A stretch of DNA of 19,059 bases from an uncultured Clostridia bacterium (GCA_934130355.1 CAKOXV010000021.1:1-19059), one strand, 5' to 3'; shown: positions 1-9,031, counted from the stretch's first letter. The notes: generated by a model not told the origin, from the letters alone. Made by a program: numbers and translations.

Positions 1-240
1 AGAAAAAAACGTGTAATCCACGAGGATGAAGAATTTATAATTGATTTCTCGTGGATTTTATTTATAGGACATTGCTTGCTAGGGTTTAGCGAAAAAGAAG
101 TAGGAAGAATGACTCTGGTTAAGTTTTCTAAGTTATACAAACATTATAAAAACAATTATGATTTTAAATTAAAGAAAATAACATATGCAGAATTAGAAGA
201 AAAAATTAATCATCAAGGAGAAATGTTTAGTGATGAATAA
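1..240 (+). CDS. Phage tail assembly chaperone, C-terminal part (partial)
   Basis: An open frame enters from the left edge and stops at 238-240, giving 79 visible residues. The visible part is helical and charged, with a central segment reading WILFIGHCLLGFSEKEVGRM and then a KxxKLYKHYKNNYDF stretch. Similar sequences occur in the small proteins encoded just before the tape measure gene in siphophages of Gram-positive hosts, where they act as tail assembly chaperones. These chaperones are often made as a short form and a longer form through a -1 ribosomal slip, so this may be the second half of such a pair; the slip site would lie upstream of the window. The position, about 200 bp before the tape measure gene, supports the call. 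The family assignment is from memory of the pattern. Confidence 0.5.
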   Translation, partial: RKKRVIHEDEEFIIDFSWILFIGHCLLGFSEKEVGRMTLVKFSKLYKHYKNNYDFKLKKITYAELEEKINHQGEMFSDE

Positions 241-391
241 AATGGAAAAGGTAAAATGCCCTCAATGTGGACAAACTCTGATTTTTATTAATCACATTGA
301 TGGAGAAATAAAATGCACAAGATGCAAAAATAGGATACGAATACAAAAAGAAAAGAGTGAGGAACACGCACATACAGAGTTAGTGGAGTAG
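233..391 (+). CDS. Com-like small zinc-finger protein
   Basis: A 52-residue gene overlaps the end of the chaperone frame by 8 bases, which suggests translational coupling. Two CxxC knuckles (C9/C12 and C28/C31) are separated by 15 residues, followed by a basic stretch (CKNRIRIQK) and an acidic tail. This layout matches the Com family, named after the phage Mu protein that binds mom mRNA and activates its translation. Com-like genes are scattered through prophages of Gram-positive bacteria, often without a mom gene; none is visible here. Function in this phage is therefore unknown beyond likely zinc-dependent nucleic acid binding. A rubredoxin-like or general zinc-ribbon protein is an alternative. 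Confidence 0.65.
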   Translation: MNKMEKVKCPQCGQTLIFINHIDGEIKCTRCKNRIRIQKEKSEEHAHTELVE

Positions 392-444
392 TTACCCAAG
401 ACCTTTCTTTATTATATAGATTTTAAAATAAAGAAGGTGTAAGA

Positions 445-2730
445 ATGGCAACTAGCTTTGGAGGAACAGTAAAGTTAACAGGTGAAAGTGAATATAGAAA
501 AGCATTAAGAGATATTACTTCAAATTTAAAAGAAGTTTCTAGTGAACTTAAATTGACAACTACACAATTTACAGCAGGAGACAAAACTATCAAAGAAACA
601 AGAACTTCATATTCGAATATGAATAATACTATTCAACAGCAAAAAGCAAATGTAACAGAACTAAAGACAATTATATCTCAGATGTCTAAAGAATATAAAG
701 AGCATCAAAACAAATTGGTACAGGTAGAACAACAATATGGGAAAAATAGTGAAAAAGCATCTGAGTATCGAATCAAATTAGGAAATACAGAAAATCAATT
801 AAGAACTTTTAAAGCACAACTTAATAATACTGAGACTCAATTAATACAAATGGAAAATGCAACGGGCAAAAGCAATAAAGAACTCAAAGATATGAAAAAT
901 GGTTTAGATGATGCTGGACAAGGTGCAATAAAATTTGGTGATCTATTAAAAGCAAATATATTGAGCGAAGCTATAGTTGGTGGTGTTAAAGCGTTAGGAA
1001 GTGCAGTAAAAGAAGTTGGTTCTGCTTTACTTGGAGTTGGAAAAGATGCATTAGATAGTTATGCTGATTATGAACAACTTGTTGGTGGGGTTGAAACATT
1101 ATTTAAAGATAATTCTGGAATCGTTGAAAATTATGCTAACAATGCATACAAAACAGCGGGGTTATCTGCAAATGATTATATGGAAACAATAACAGGATTT
1201 AGTGCAAGTTTATTACAATCATTGAATGGAGATACGGCAAAAGCAGCAGAAGTTGGAAATATGGCTGTAACAGATATGGCTGATAATGCTAACAAAATGG
1301 GTACAGACATGACAAGTATTCAAAATGCTTATCAAGGTTTTGCAAAACAAAATTACACAATGCTTGACAATTTAAAACTTGGATATGGTGGAACAAAATC
1401 AGAAATGGAGAGACTTCTTTCAGACGCTCAAAAAGTTACAGGTGTAAAATACGATATTAGTAATTTAAATGATGTTTATCAAGCAATTCATGTTATACAA
1501 GGCGAGCTTGGTATAACTGGTACCACGGCACTTGAAGCAAGTACTACAATTCAAGGTTCACTCGCTTCTATGAAATCTTCATGGCAAAATATGTTAACAG
1601 GAATTGCGACAGGTGATGTTGGAAATATCGGAAATCTAGTAAACAATTTAATAGATAGTGTAATGACAGCAAGTCAAAATATATTACCAAGGGCACAAGA
1701 AATTGCAAATGGAATTACAGCTGTTTTGCCGGAAATTATTTCAAAAATAAATGAGAATTTACCAACTATATTGGAGTCTGGAGTTCAGATATTAAATACA
1801 TTAATGCAAGGAATTATAACAAACTTACCAGCGGTCATGGAAAGCGCAAATCAAATAATAAGTACATTAGCAAGCACTTTAATTGAAATGTTACCACAAA
1901 TTATTGAAGGTGGAATACAGATAATTGTTGCGTTAACACAAGGACTTGCAGAACAATTACCTGAATTAGTGCCTCAAATTGTCGAAACAGTTATTACAAT
2001 AGCTGATTCATTATTGGATAATATTGACATGATAATTGATGCAGGAATCCAACTTTTAATAGGCTTAGCTGGTGGGTTAATGAATGCTTTGCCAAAGCTA
2101 ATAGAAAAAGCACCAGAAATAATAGAAAAATTGGTAATGGCAATAACGAATAATGTGCCTAAAATTATTCAAGCTGGTATTACTTTAATTATAAAAATGG
2201 GGGAAGGACTAATTAAAGCTGTACCTCAGTTGATTAGTAAGATACCTGAGATTGTAGGAGCATTATTAAAAGGATTTGCAAATTTCAACTCGAACATGAA
2301 AGATATTGGAAAAAATCTCGTTTCAGGAATTTGGGAAGGAATAAAAAATGCAAAAGACTGGTTATTAGGAAAAGTAAAAGATTGGTGTAGAAATGTTCTA
2401 AGTGGAATTAAAGGCTTTTTTGGAATACATTCACCTTCTAAAGTTTTTAGAGATGAAATAGGAACAAATTTAGCACTAGGAGTTGGAGAAGGTTTTTCAA
2501 ATACTATGAAAGATGTGTCTGCAGAAATGAAAACAGCAATTCCTACTGAACTTGATGTAACTTCAACAATAAACAAAGCTGATACATCAAATAATTTGAC
2601 ATTAGAAAATATGACAAATGCTTTTGTAACAGCTATTAAGAAAATGAATGCACAAATAATAATAGATAAAGATATTGCAGGCAGGTTTGTAATAACCACA
2701 GTAAATAATGAGCTAGGAGAAGCAATGTAA
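445..2730 (+). CDS. Phage tail tape measure protein
   Basis: This 761-residue protein should set tail length and form the core of the tail tube during assembly. The N-terminal 150 residues are a coiled coil starting MATSFGGTVKLTGESEYRKA, typical of tape measures from Gram-positive siphophages. Residues about 160-400 form the conserved core, and residues about 420-625 carry roughly 36-residue hydrophobic repeats, each with an LPxI element followed by a glycine turn, which look membrane-active. The end has the usual signature GIHSPSKVFRDEIGTN. The start follows AGAAGGTGT, an acceptable ribosome binding site. It lies directly upstream of the distal tail gene with a 12-base gap, the normal order for a siphovirus. 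The length predicts a fairly short tail. Identity is secure. Confidence 0.95.
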   Translation: MATSFGGTVKLTGESEYRKALRDITSNLKEVSSELKLTTTQFTAGDKTIKETRTSYSNMNNTIQQQKANVTELKTIISQMSKEYKEHQNKLVQVEQQYGKNSEKASEYRIKLGNTENQLRTFKAQLNNTETQLIQMENATGKSNKELKDMKNGLDDAGQGAIKFGDLLKANILSEAIVGGVKALGSAVKEVGSALLGVGKDALDSYADYEQLVGGVETLFKDNSGIVENYANNAYKTAGLSANDYMETITGFSASLLQSLNGDTAKAAEVGNMAVTDMADNANKMGTDMTSIQNAYQGFAKQNYTMLDNLKLGYGGTKSEMERLLSDAQKVTGVKYDISNLNDVYQAIHVIQGELGITGTTALEASTTIQGSLASMKSSWQNMLTGIATGDVGNIGNLVNNLIDSVMTASQNILPRAQEIANGITAVLPEIISKINENLPTILESGVQILNTLMQGIITNLPAVMESANQIISTLASTLIEMLPQIIEGGIQIIVALTQGLAEQLPELVPQIVETVITIADSLLDNIDMIIDAGIQLLIGLAGGLMNALPKLIEKAPEIIEKLVMAITNNVPKIIQAGITLIIKMGEGLIKAVPQLISKIPEIVGALLKGFANFNSNMKDIGKNLVSGIWEGIKNAKDWLLGKVKDWCRNVLSGIKGFFGIHSPSKVFRDEIGTNLALGVGEGFSNTMKDVSAEMKTAIPTELDVTSTINKADTSNNLTLENMTNAFVTAIKKMNAQIIIDKDIAGRFVITTVNNELGEAM

Positions 2731-2742
2731 GGAGATGAAAAA

Positions 2743-3594
2743 ATGAGAGTTAGAAGATTCTTAATAGAAAATGAAAAAGGACAACAATTCAGATTGGACA
2801 GCTTAAGAGAAGGATGTTTTCTCACATCTCCTGCTGATTTAGGGTATTCATACAATGTTGATTTTGTACAGTTGGGACATGATTTTATTGAAAACAACAG
2901 AAAGGTTGAACAGAAAAAACCAAGTGGAACATTATATTTCGAATCATATGACAAAGTAAAAGAGTTTTGCGATTTTGTAGAAAGTTCCCAAAAATTAAAA
3001 TGGATTTATATTATTCCATTCAAAAATGAAGAAAAAGCTTACTACAGAGATGTATGTCTTATTAATTTAGATAAAACCGAAAAGGTAGGAAAATGGTTGG
3101 CGTGTCCGGTAAGATTTGCTGGGCTTTCTTTATGGTACGAGCAAAATGAAACAATATTCAAAATAGAAACATATGAAGAAGAAATGAGATATAATTATAG
3201 ATGGAATAGTAGATATATAGATTATAATACAAGAGCAATACAATTTAACAATAAAGGACACGTCGAAGCACCATTTCAAGTGGAAATAGATGGTTTTGTT
3301 CAAAATCCAACTATTTCTGTTTTTGTTGATAATGAAGAATATGCTAGTATAAAAATTCCAATCACAATAAATGAATATGAAAAATTGTTGTATTCTAGTA
3401 AAGCAGGTGAAATATATATACAAAAACAAAATACAGACGGAACAAAGGTTAGCTTGTGGGAAAATCAATATATAAATATAAAAAATCAGAATATATTTAA
3501 ATTACCGCTCGGAGTGTCAGAGATTAGATTAATTGCAGATGATGATGTATTACATGCAAAATTAACTATATTTCCGCAATATAAGGTGGTGTAA
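2743..3594 (+). CDS. Phage distal tail protein (Dit)
   Basis: This 283-residue protein begins MRVRRFLIENEKGQQF and has the GCFLTSPADLGYSYNVDF stretch near residue 30 that is typical of siphovirus distal tail proteins. Dit forms the hexameric hub that joins the tail tube to the tip and fibres. The N-terminal 130 residues would form the belt domain; the C-terminal half, rich in beta strands, looks like a galectin-like domain. The gene starts 12 bases after the tape measure stop, behind AAGGAGATG, and is followed within two bases by the tail-associated gene. The order tape measure, Dit, tail-associated protein fits well. Confidence 0.88.
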   Translation: MRVRRFLIENEKGQQFRLDSLREGCFLTSPADLGYSYNVDFVQLGHDFIENNRKVEQKKPSGTLYFESYDKVKEFCDFVESSQKLKWIYIIPFKNEEKAYYRDVCLINLDKTEKVGKWLACPVRFAGLSLWYEQNETIFKIETYEEEMRYNYRWNSRYIDYNTRAIQFNNKGHVEAPFQVEIDGFVQNPTISVFVDNEEYASIKIPITINEYEKLLYSSKAGEIYIQKQNTDGTKVSLWENQYINIKNQNIFKLPLGVSEIRLIADDDVLHAKLTIFPQYKVV

Positions 3595-3596
3595 AC

Positions 3597-4832
3597 ATGA
3601 GTGTAAAAGTAAGCTTTAATAATAATGAATATGAATTAGTTTACAATGAACAGAGCAAATTATACGAAATAGAATTAGAAGCACCGAGTGTTGGCGGAAT
3701 ATATAATGCAGAAATAACGTTTAAAGATTCAATCGAAAATATTGAAACATCAATAAAAAAAATTCAAATATGGGCAAAAGAAAAGAATACTAATGTCTCA
3801 CAAGAAACTTTAGTATATTTTTTAGATAAGACAGACTTAGAAATAAAAGATGTCGTTGAGTTTGAAGACTATGAGTATGTAATAGATGAAGAAACAAACA
3901 AGAACACAATATTTAATATAGTAAAAAAAGTAAATGCAGAAAATGACGATATTGTTATCCTGCAAAGAAATGGAAAGATAGATTTTTTAGGAGTGGTCGA
4001 AGATGTATCTAATGTCGATGGAAATTTAGAAAGAAAAGTAACATTAAAATATATTTCTAATAAATTTGATAGAACAATAATTTTAGCAAATGAAAATTTA
4101 ATTAGTGAAAAAGGCATAGAAGATTTTATTGCAAAAGAAATATACGATAATTTTACAAATTCAGATGATGAACTTCTAAATTACAAGTGGTTGGATGTAG
4201 AAGTGAAAACACATACAAAAATACAAAAATCTGTAGATACTGAAAATGGTATTTATAATTTTCATACATTTGTAACTAATTGTACTCAAAATTATAATAT
4301 TATTCTTGATTTTACTTATGATCAAGGAAGAATAAAATTATCAATATATAAGCAAAATGCGGAAATGCAATTAATAGATACAACAATACCGGACATAAGC
4401 AACTATGTAGAAAAGTTTGAAACTAGTGTTACAGCTAAAGTTGTAGTAAAAACAGATACAGATGTACAAATTTGGTACTTATTAAGTGATAGAACTACAA
4501 CACAAAATAAAAGTGATGTTAATAGAGCAATAGGAAAAATTAAAACAGTTTATACAGAAAAATCTGAGGATGCAAGACAGACAGCATTAAACGAGTTCAA
4601 GTCTAACACTTACAATCATTATATTTCATTTAAAATAAATAGAAATAGTAGGTTATTTGATGTTGAAAAAATGAAGATAGGAACACCGTTAAGTGTACGA
4701 ACTAACAACAATATAATATTAGATACTTATATTTCAGCTATAAAAGATGATGGAAGTAACTTTATCGAAATAACATGTGGAAATATGAGAATTAATTTTA
4801 TAGATAAAATATTGAAAGAGAGGAACAAATAA
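3597..4832 (+). CDS. Tail-associated / baseplate hub protein (Tal-like)
   Basis: This 411-residue protein follows Dit directly, with the ribosome binding site AAGGTGGTG inside the previous gene. The first 90 residues look like a small beta-sandwich. Residues about 95-410 resemble the gp44/Tal hub fold, in which a ring sits under the tail tube: the segment IVILQRNGKIDFLGVVEDV is typical, and the C-terminal third has the regular strand pattern of a hub domain. No peptidase or lysozyme motif is evident, so unlike many Tal proteins it may lack a cell-wall hydrolase domain. The call rests mainly on gene order and the hub-like pattern. Confidence 0.7.
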   Translation: MSVKVSFNNNEYELVYNEQSKLYEIELEAPSVGGIYNAEITFKDSIENIETSIKKIQIWAKEKNTNVSQETLVYFLDKTDLEIKDVVEFEDYEYVIDEETNKNTIFNIVKKVNAENDDIVILQRNGKIDFLGVVEDVSNVDGNLERKVTLKYISNKFDRTIILANENLISEKGIEDFIAKEIYDNFTNSDDELLNYKWLDVEVKTHTKIQKSVDTENGIYNFHTFVTNCTQNYNIILDFTYDQGRIKLSIYKQNAEMQLIDTTIPDISNYVEKFETSVTAKVVVKTDTDVQIWYLLSDRTTTQNKSDVNRAIGKIKTVYTEKSEDARQTALNEFKSNTYNHYISFKINRNSRLFDVEKMKIGTPLSVRTNNNIILDTYISAIKDDGSNFIEITCGNMRINFIDKILKERNK

Positions 4833-4833
4833 A

Positions 4834-5995
4834 ATGATAAAAGGTTTTAGATTTACAAATCAACTTGCAAATGCAGAAGTAGATGCAAGAATACATCAAG
4901 AGTTTTTGAATAAAAACGATGGGATTTTTTATGGAATGGAATTAAGTCATACAAACAATTCAATAACTGTTACGGAAGGTCTTTGCGAAATTGCAGGAAG
5001 ACCAGTTGCGGTTATAGATAGCGAAACTGTTGCAATAGGAACAGATAGTTTATATTGTTTGTTAATATTAGAAATAGATCTATCAAAAGATTCAACAAAA
5101 GACGTATTTAATCAAGTTTCTTTTAAATTATTAACATCAAGTATAAGTTATCCGGCTGTAACACAACAAGATATTAATATGTACAATGGTTCTAATAACT
5201 TATATCAGTTAGAGTTTGCAAGATTCAAGACTGGAAGTAATGGGGTAACTGATTATAAAGATACTAGAAAATTTCTAAGTTTTACAGGCATATATGCTCA
5301 AATAAAAGCAGATTGTGATGCTGTAATAAATGAAATAAAGCAAGAATTAAAAAATGTTCAAGACGGAAGTGATTATTTATTAAAAAGCACAGGTGGAACG
5401 GTAAAAGGAAAAACAATTTTTGAGGGAGGAATAGAAGGAAATGTCAAGGGAAATGTTACTGGAAATTGTAGTGGTTCTTCTAGTAGTTGTACTGGTAATG
5501 CTGCTACTGCTACAACTGCAAATAGTGCAAAAAGTTGCACACGGAAATAGTAGTACAGCATCAAAATTACAAACAGCAAGAAGTATTGCAATAAACGGAG
5601 CAGTCAAAGGAAGTGCTAATTTTGATGGAAGCGGAAATGTTACAATTAATACAACACAAGCTAATATAGCAATAATTTCTGGAAATGCTACATTAAATGC
5701 TAACACAAATGATAATGCTTTAGAAAACAGATGTACAATGACAGACGTGTCTTTAAAATATCCAGCCGGATTTTCTATGAATAATTGCGTAGTAATATCT
5801 GTCGGTATAAATTATAGTTCAAAGGGATATTATGATTTTGGATGGACGAATTATTTAAATACGCTACAATTTGCAAGAGGTTTACTTCCATATGAAGTAG
5901 CACTAAAAGATACAGGAATAAATTTATCAATCGGAAATTTGATGACAAGTGAAAATACAGTGAATTACAAAATAATTCTTATGAAGATATCATAA
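4834..5995 (+). CDS. Phage tail fibre / receptor-binding protein with +1 recoding at CGGA
   Basis: The first frame (4834-5550) gives 238 residues: a beta-rich baseplate-attachment N-terminus, a short helix, then a fibre repeat region with GNVKGNVTGNCSGSSSSCTG and NAATATTANSAKSCT. It stops at TAG 5548. The coherent protein continues in the +1 frame: skipping the C of CGG at 5542 gives SCTGNSSTASKLQTARSI, the usual fibre repeat pattern, then VKGSANFDGSGNVTI and a compact C-terminal domain ending at 5995. The joined product would be 386 residues. The preceding repeat also reads SCTGN, which fixes the crossing point. The receptor-binding end is made only if the frame shifts. This could be programmed recoding, a one-base mutation or an assembly error. 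CGG is otherwise absent from the phage genes. Confidence 0.75.
5542..5545 (+). other. CGGA +1 recoding site, tail fibre
   Basis: Zero-frame context is TGC ACA CGG AAA TAG. Reading TGC ACA, skipping C, then GGA AAT restores the fibre repeat (Cys-Thr-Gly-Asn). The zero frame stops two codons later. Confidence 0.65.
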
Positions 5996-6011
5996 TGAAG
6001 GGAGACATGAA

Positions 6012-6188
6012 ATGTCTAAAATATACGAAATAATAGTAGAGCCAAACAAGATTGAAGCAAAATCTACTTTTAAATTGAAAGTAAGAGTAGTAGATAGTTA
6101 TATAAAAAAACAAAAGATTATTTCAGAGAATAAGAAAATTATAGTGACTGAAAGTGGAGAAAAAATAAGGACGGAATGGGGTAAATGA
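6012..6188 (+). CDS. Small phage tail-region protein, unknown function
   Basis: A 58-residue protein starts behind GAAGGGAGACATGA, a good ribosome binding site. It begins MSKIYEIIVEPNKIEA and reads as a single beta-sheet domain, with alternating hydrophobic residues in FKLKVRVVD and KKIIVTESG. Its stop overlaps the start of the next gene (ATGA at 6185-6188), so the two are probably coupled. Similar short beta-rich proteins sit between the fibre genes in clostridial prophages, but I know no function for them. A structural role at the tail tip is an inference from position alone. Confidence 0.7.
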   Translation: MSKIYEIIVEPNKIEAKSTFKLKVRVVDSYIKKQKIISENKKIIVTESGEKIRTEWGK

Positions 6189-7105
6189 GGATGGATGAAG
6201 AAATTAAAATTAGTCAATTAGAAGAAGCAACAGAAATAAATGAGAATGATTTAACTATGATTGTTCAAAATGGAGTAAATAAAAAAGTAAAAGTTAAACA
6301 AATAGTAGAAGCATCAAATACAGTAGTAGTTAGTTCAACAGAACCAACAGGAAAAGATAGAGAAAAAGTTTGGATACGAAGAGGAAAAAATAGATTCAAT
6401 AAAAATGAAACAAAATATTTAAATAATACATACTTAACAAGTAATAAAAGTATCGGAGAGACATTAACAGTTAAAACATATTATATTGAATGTAAACCAA
6501 ATACAACATATACAATTTCAAAAAAAGCTGGAAAATATTTTAGATTTGCATCTTCTACAAATGCTCCAAGCGAAAATGGTACGGTTACAGCAATAGTAAC
6601 AAGTGACATAGGCAAAGTATTGACGATAACAACAGGACCAAATGATAAATATATTTTATTTAATATTCATAATAGTTCTTCAGACACAGAAACTGAACAA
6701 GAAATACTGAATAGTGTTCAAATAGAACAAAATTCGACAGCAACAGAATATGAAGATTATATAGAAAATAAAATATATGTCAAAAATGATAATGATGTAT
6801 ATGAAGAATTTTCAAATATTGATGAAATAAATACACTAATACAAGATATAATTTCGAGGGAATTTAAACTTGTAGACAGAAATGAAAGTACAAATTATAA
6901 TGATTATACAAAAAACGGGTTTTATCAATGCAATTTTCAGAACGGGACAAACGCACCAAACGTATATGCAACAGGAATGTTACTAGTATTAGCAAGTTAC
7001 TATATAACACAACTTCTTATTTCACAAGTAAACAATGAAATGCATGTATATGTCAGAATGTCGATTGATAAAGGCAAAACATGGCTTGCTTGGAAAGAAC
7101 TTTAA
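6185..7105 (+). CDS. Phage tail fibre with pyocin-knob-like C-terminus
   Basis: This 306-residue protein starts at ATG 6185, overlapping the previous stop; a second in-frame ATG is at 6191. The N-terminus (EEIKISQLEEATEINENDLT) is the attachment segment common to minor structural proteins of Gram-positive phages. Residues about 70-195 look like a carbohydrate-binding beta-sandwich. The last 70 residues, with DYTKNGFYQC and MSIDKGKTWLAWKEL, match the pyocin-knob type of small beta domain found at the tips of phage fibres and R-type pyocins. It most likely contacts the host surface. Its ending in WLAWKEL is typical of that family. It is intact, unlike the preceding fibre gene. Confidence 0.75.
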   Translation: MRMDEEIKISQLEEATEINENDLTMIVQNGVNKKVKVKQIVEASNTVVVSSTEPTGKDREKVWIRRGKNRFNKNETKYLNNTYLTSNKSIGETLTVKTYYIECKPNTTYTISKKAGKYFRFASSTNAPSENGTVTAIVTSDIGKVLTITTGPNDKYILFNIHNSSSDTETEQEILNSVQIEQNSTATEYEDYIENKIYVKNDNDVYEEFSNIDEINTLIQDIISREFKLVDRNESTNYNDYTKNGFYQCNFQNGTNAPNVYATGMLLVLASYYITQLLISQVNNEMHVYVRMSIDKGKTWLAWKEL

Positions 7106-7178
7106 TATATATGCTTAATAAGCAAAGAAAAAGATAGCAAATATAGTTAAAGAAGGAGAAATTACGGAGGAATAAAAT

Positions 7179-7490
7179 ATGTGGGAATTTATACTAAAGT
7201 ATTGGTTGCAAGAACTATTCGCTATAATCTGTATGTTGATAGGATATTTATTTAAAAAGATAGCAAGATTGTGGAAAAGGCAACAAGCTATCGAAAATGG
7301 TGTACAAGCTCTTTTAAGAAACGAGCTAATAAGAAGATATAGAGAATACGAGAGCAAAGGCGAGATTTCCATTTTAGACCAAGAAAATATAACTCATATG
7401 TACGAAGAATATAAAAACTTAGGTGGAAATGGAACTGTAAAGAAATTATATGATGAAATGTTAGAATTACATATAAAAATAGTAAAGTAG
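7179..7490 (+). CDS. Small membrane protein of the holin region
   Basis: This 103-residue protein has one N-terminal membrane segment (residues about 10-26, around LFAIICMLIGYLF) followed by a cytoplasmic helical part: a basic stretch KKIARLWKRQQAIENG, then a conserved region with LLRNELIRRYREYE, YEEYKNLGGNGT and a final helix. This pattern is frequent in prophages of Clostridia and Bacilli, directly before the holin and lysin genes, and it is often annotated as holin-like or hypothetical. It starts behind TACGGAGGA. It may be a holin partner or antiholin; the sequence does not decide this. Confidence 0.7.
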   Translation: MWEFILKYWLQELFAIICMLIGYLFKKIARLWKRQQAIENGVQALLRNELIRRYREYESKGEISILDQENITHMYEEYKNLGGNGTVKKLYDEMLELHIKIVK

Positions 7491-7504
7491 AGGAGTGAAA
7501 TATT

Positions 7505-7702
7505 ATGGAAAAAGTTAAGAAAATAGCTAAATATACAATAAATATATTAGCAATAATAAGCGCACTAGTTGCAGGAATAAATACTGTAGACGGAATAACA
7601 ATACCGTTTGCAGTTCAAATAGTACAAATTATAGCTGTTGTAAATGGTGTAATTAGTACTTATCTATTAGGACAAAAAGCAGTAAGTAATAAGGGGGAAT
7701 AA
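7505..7702 (+). CDS. Phage holin
   Basis: This 65-residue protein has two hydrophobic segments (residues about 8-25 and 32-57) joined by a short turn containing TVDG, with a basic N-terminus (MEKVKKIAKY) and a charged end (KAVSNKGE). The size, topology and position immediately before the lysozyme gene are those of a small holin that would form the membrane lesions releasing the lysin. It follows the previous gene by 14 bases and is two bases from the lysin start, so holin and lysin are expressed together. The exact holin family is not certain. Confidence 0.75.
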   Translation: MEKVKKIAKYTINILAIISALVAGINTVDGITIPFAVQIVQIIAVVNGVISTYLLGQKAVSNKGE

Positions 7703-7704
7703 GT

Positions 7705-8544
7705 ATGTTTGGAATAGATGTAAGTCAACATCAAAGCAATATAAATTGGGATAAGGCAAAGCATCAAATTGATTTTGCAATATTGAGATTGGGATGGATA
7801 GGAAATAAAGAAAATCATACTTTAGATACTCAATTTGAAAGAAATTATAATGAATGTAAAAGACTAGGAATACCAGTTGGAGTGTATGTTTATTGTTATT
7901 CTAATTGTGAAGAAACAGCAAGATCAGGAGCAAATTGGGTAATAGAAAAATTACAAGGAAAGTCTTTAGAATTACCGATTTATATTGACATGGAAGACAA
8001 TTCTATTGCTGGGCAAGGAAAAGATATCTTAACAAATATTTGCATTGCTTTTAATAGTATTATAGAAGCAAGTGGAAGATGGGCAGGAGTATATGCAAAT
8101 AGAAGTTGGTATGACAATTTCTTGAATAAAGATGAAATAAAAAGAAGGTATACAACGTGGATCGCAACATATGTTGATGCAGTAGATAAATATAAAGGGG
8201 AATATGATGTTTGGCAAAATTCTTCGAAAGGAAGAGTTGACGGAATTACCGGCTGTGTAGATACAAATTATATGTATCGTGATTTAATAAAAGAAATAAA
8301 AGGAAAAGTCGAAGAAAAAACAGAAAATGGAAGTGATGAACCAGTGAAAAGATATAAAAACGGAAGTACAACTGAAAATGTTTATGCAGATACAGCTTGT
8401 ACTAAAAAGATAGGAAGTTTAGATTCTCGAGAAGAATGTGACTGCTTTGGAATATTCAACAACAGAGCTATGGTAAGATACAATGTAAACGGAACAAATA
8501 ACTACAAAATTGGATTTTGCAAATGGCTTGGGGGAGTAAAATAA
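7705..8544 (+). CDS. Endolysin, GH25 lysozyme (N-acetylmuramidase)
   Basis: This 279-residue protein should cut the glycan backbone of peptidoglycan at lysis. Residues 1-205 are a glycoside hydrolase family 25 domain: GIDVSQHQ at the start (D5), LPIYIDMED at 90-98 with the expected acid pair D95/E97, and VDTNY near 185-189 (D186). There is no signal peptide, so export depends on the holin. Residues about 215-279 form a small beta domain (YKNGSTTENVYADTA, ending KIGFCKWLGGVK) of the SH3-like wall-binding type seen in clostridial prophage lysins. It begins two bases after the holin, behind AAGGGGGAA. All key residues are present. Confidence 0.95.
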   Translation: MFGIDVSQHQSNINWDKAKHQIDFAILRLGWIGNKENHTLDTQFERNYNECKRLGIPVGVYVYCYSNCEETARSGANWVIEKLQGKSLELPIYIDMEDNSIAGQGKDILTNICIAFNSIIEASGRWAGVYANRSWYDNFLNKDEIKRRYTTWIATYVDAVDKYKGEYDVWQNSSKGRVDGITGCVDTNYMYRDLIKEIKGKVEEKTENGSDEPVKRYKNGSTTENVYADTACTKKIGSLDSREECDCFGIFNNRAMVRYNVNGTNNYKIGFCKWLGGVK

Positions 8545-8555
8545 TATAGCAAAAG

Positions 8556-8590
8556 AGGCAGACTAGGTAATACTAATCTGCCTTATATTT
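8556..8590. terminator. Hairpin between convergent lysin and AP2 genes, probably bidirectional
   Basis: AGGCAGA (8556-8562) pairs with TCTGCCT (8577-8583); after one mismatch the stem continues with TAG/CTA around a 6-base loop. Weak T-rich tracts flank both sides. It overlaps the stop codon of the leftward AP2 gene and lies 11 bases past the lysin stop. Confidence 0.6.
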
Positions 8591-9022
8591 CTCTAAAATT
8601 AGTTTAAAGTATTTTTCTTCTGCAGCTTTACGAGCTTTGATAGCATCTTGAAGATTATCAAAATATCCAACGTGCTTAGGCTTATGATTTACTTGTATTC
8701 TAACTCTGTATTTATTGTTTATGCAAGAAATACCTGTATAACCAGTGTTATTGTTTTTTTGAGTTTTATTTTTATAAAATTCTATATGTTTTTTTCTAAC
8801 ATCATCTAATATTAAATTAGAGTTCTTTCCTTTATTTTGACAACTGCAACTTGTAACTTCTCCATTTAAAACTTGTGTAAAGACCAATTCTTTTACATTT
8901 CCGCAATCACATTTAAAAAGAGCTAATTTTGAGTTACGTTTGTCAAGTTTATTCAAATTTTTTATTAAAGTAAGATGATTAAATCTTTTTCCGATATAAT
9001 CATCTATATTATAGCCTCTCAT
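8573..9022 (-). CDS. AP2-domain DNA-binding phage protein
   Basis: This 149-residue protein has two parts. The N-terminal half contains CDC (C38/C40) and CSC (C59/C61), a likely zinc site in the context GKRFNHLTLIKNL, a segment common in phage AP2 and HNH proteins. Residues about 92-139 are an AP2-type DNA-binding domain: TGYTGIS, YRVRIQV, KHVGYFDNLQDAIKARKAAE. In phages such proteins are usually remnants or relatives of HNH-AP2 homing endonucleases, but no HNH catalytic motif is visible here, so it may act only as a DNA binder. The start follows AAGGAT, 9 bases after the upstream 61-aa gene; the two are probably one transcript. It is a cargo gene oriented against the lysis module. Confidence 0.8.
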   Translation of the reverse strand: MRGYNIDDYIGKRFNHLTLIKNLNKLDKRNSKLALFKCDCGNVKELVFTQVLNGEVTSCSCQNKGKNSNLILDDVRKKHIEFYKNKTQKNNNTGYTGISCINNKYRVRIQVNHKPKHVGYFDNLQDAIKARKAAEEKYFKLILEKYKAD

Positions 9023-9031
9023 AATTTATCC

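Noticed and set aside
2226..2954. Leftward 242-codon frame within the tape measure and Dit genes
   Set aside because: Composition is that of an antisense shadow (Ser, Phe and Ile rich); both rightward genes are clearly real.
5380..5706. Leftward frames across the fibre junction
   Set aside because: They are antisense shadows of the repeat region and do not explain the frameshift.
7106..7178. Possible terminator or promoter between the second fibre and holin-region genes
   Set aside because: Only a weak AT-rich symmetry is visible and the operon continues without a clear signal.
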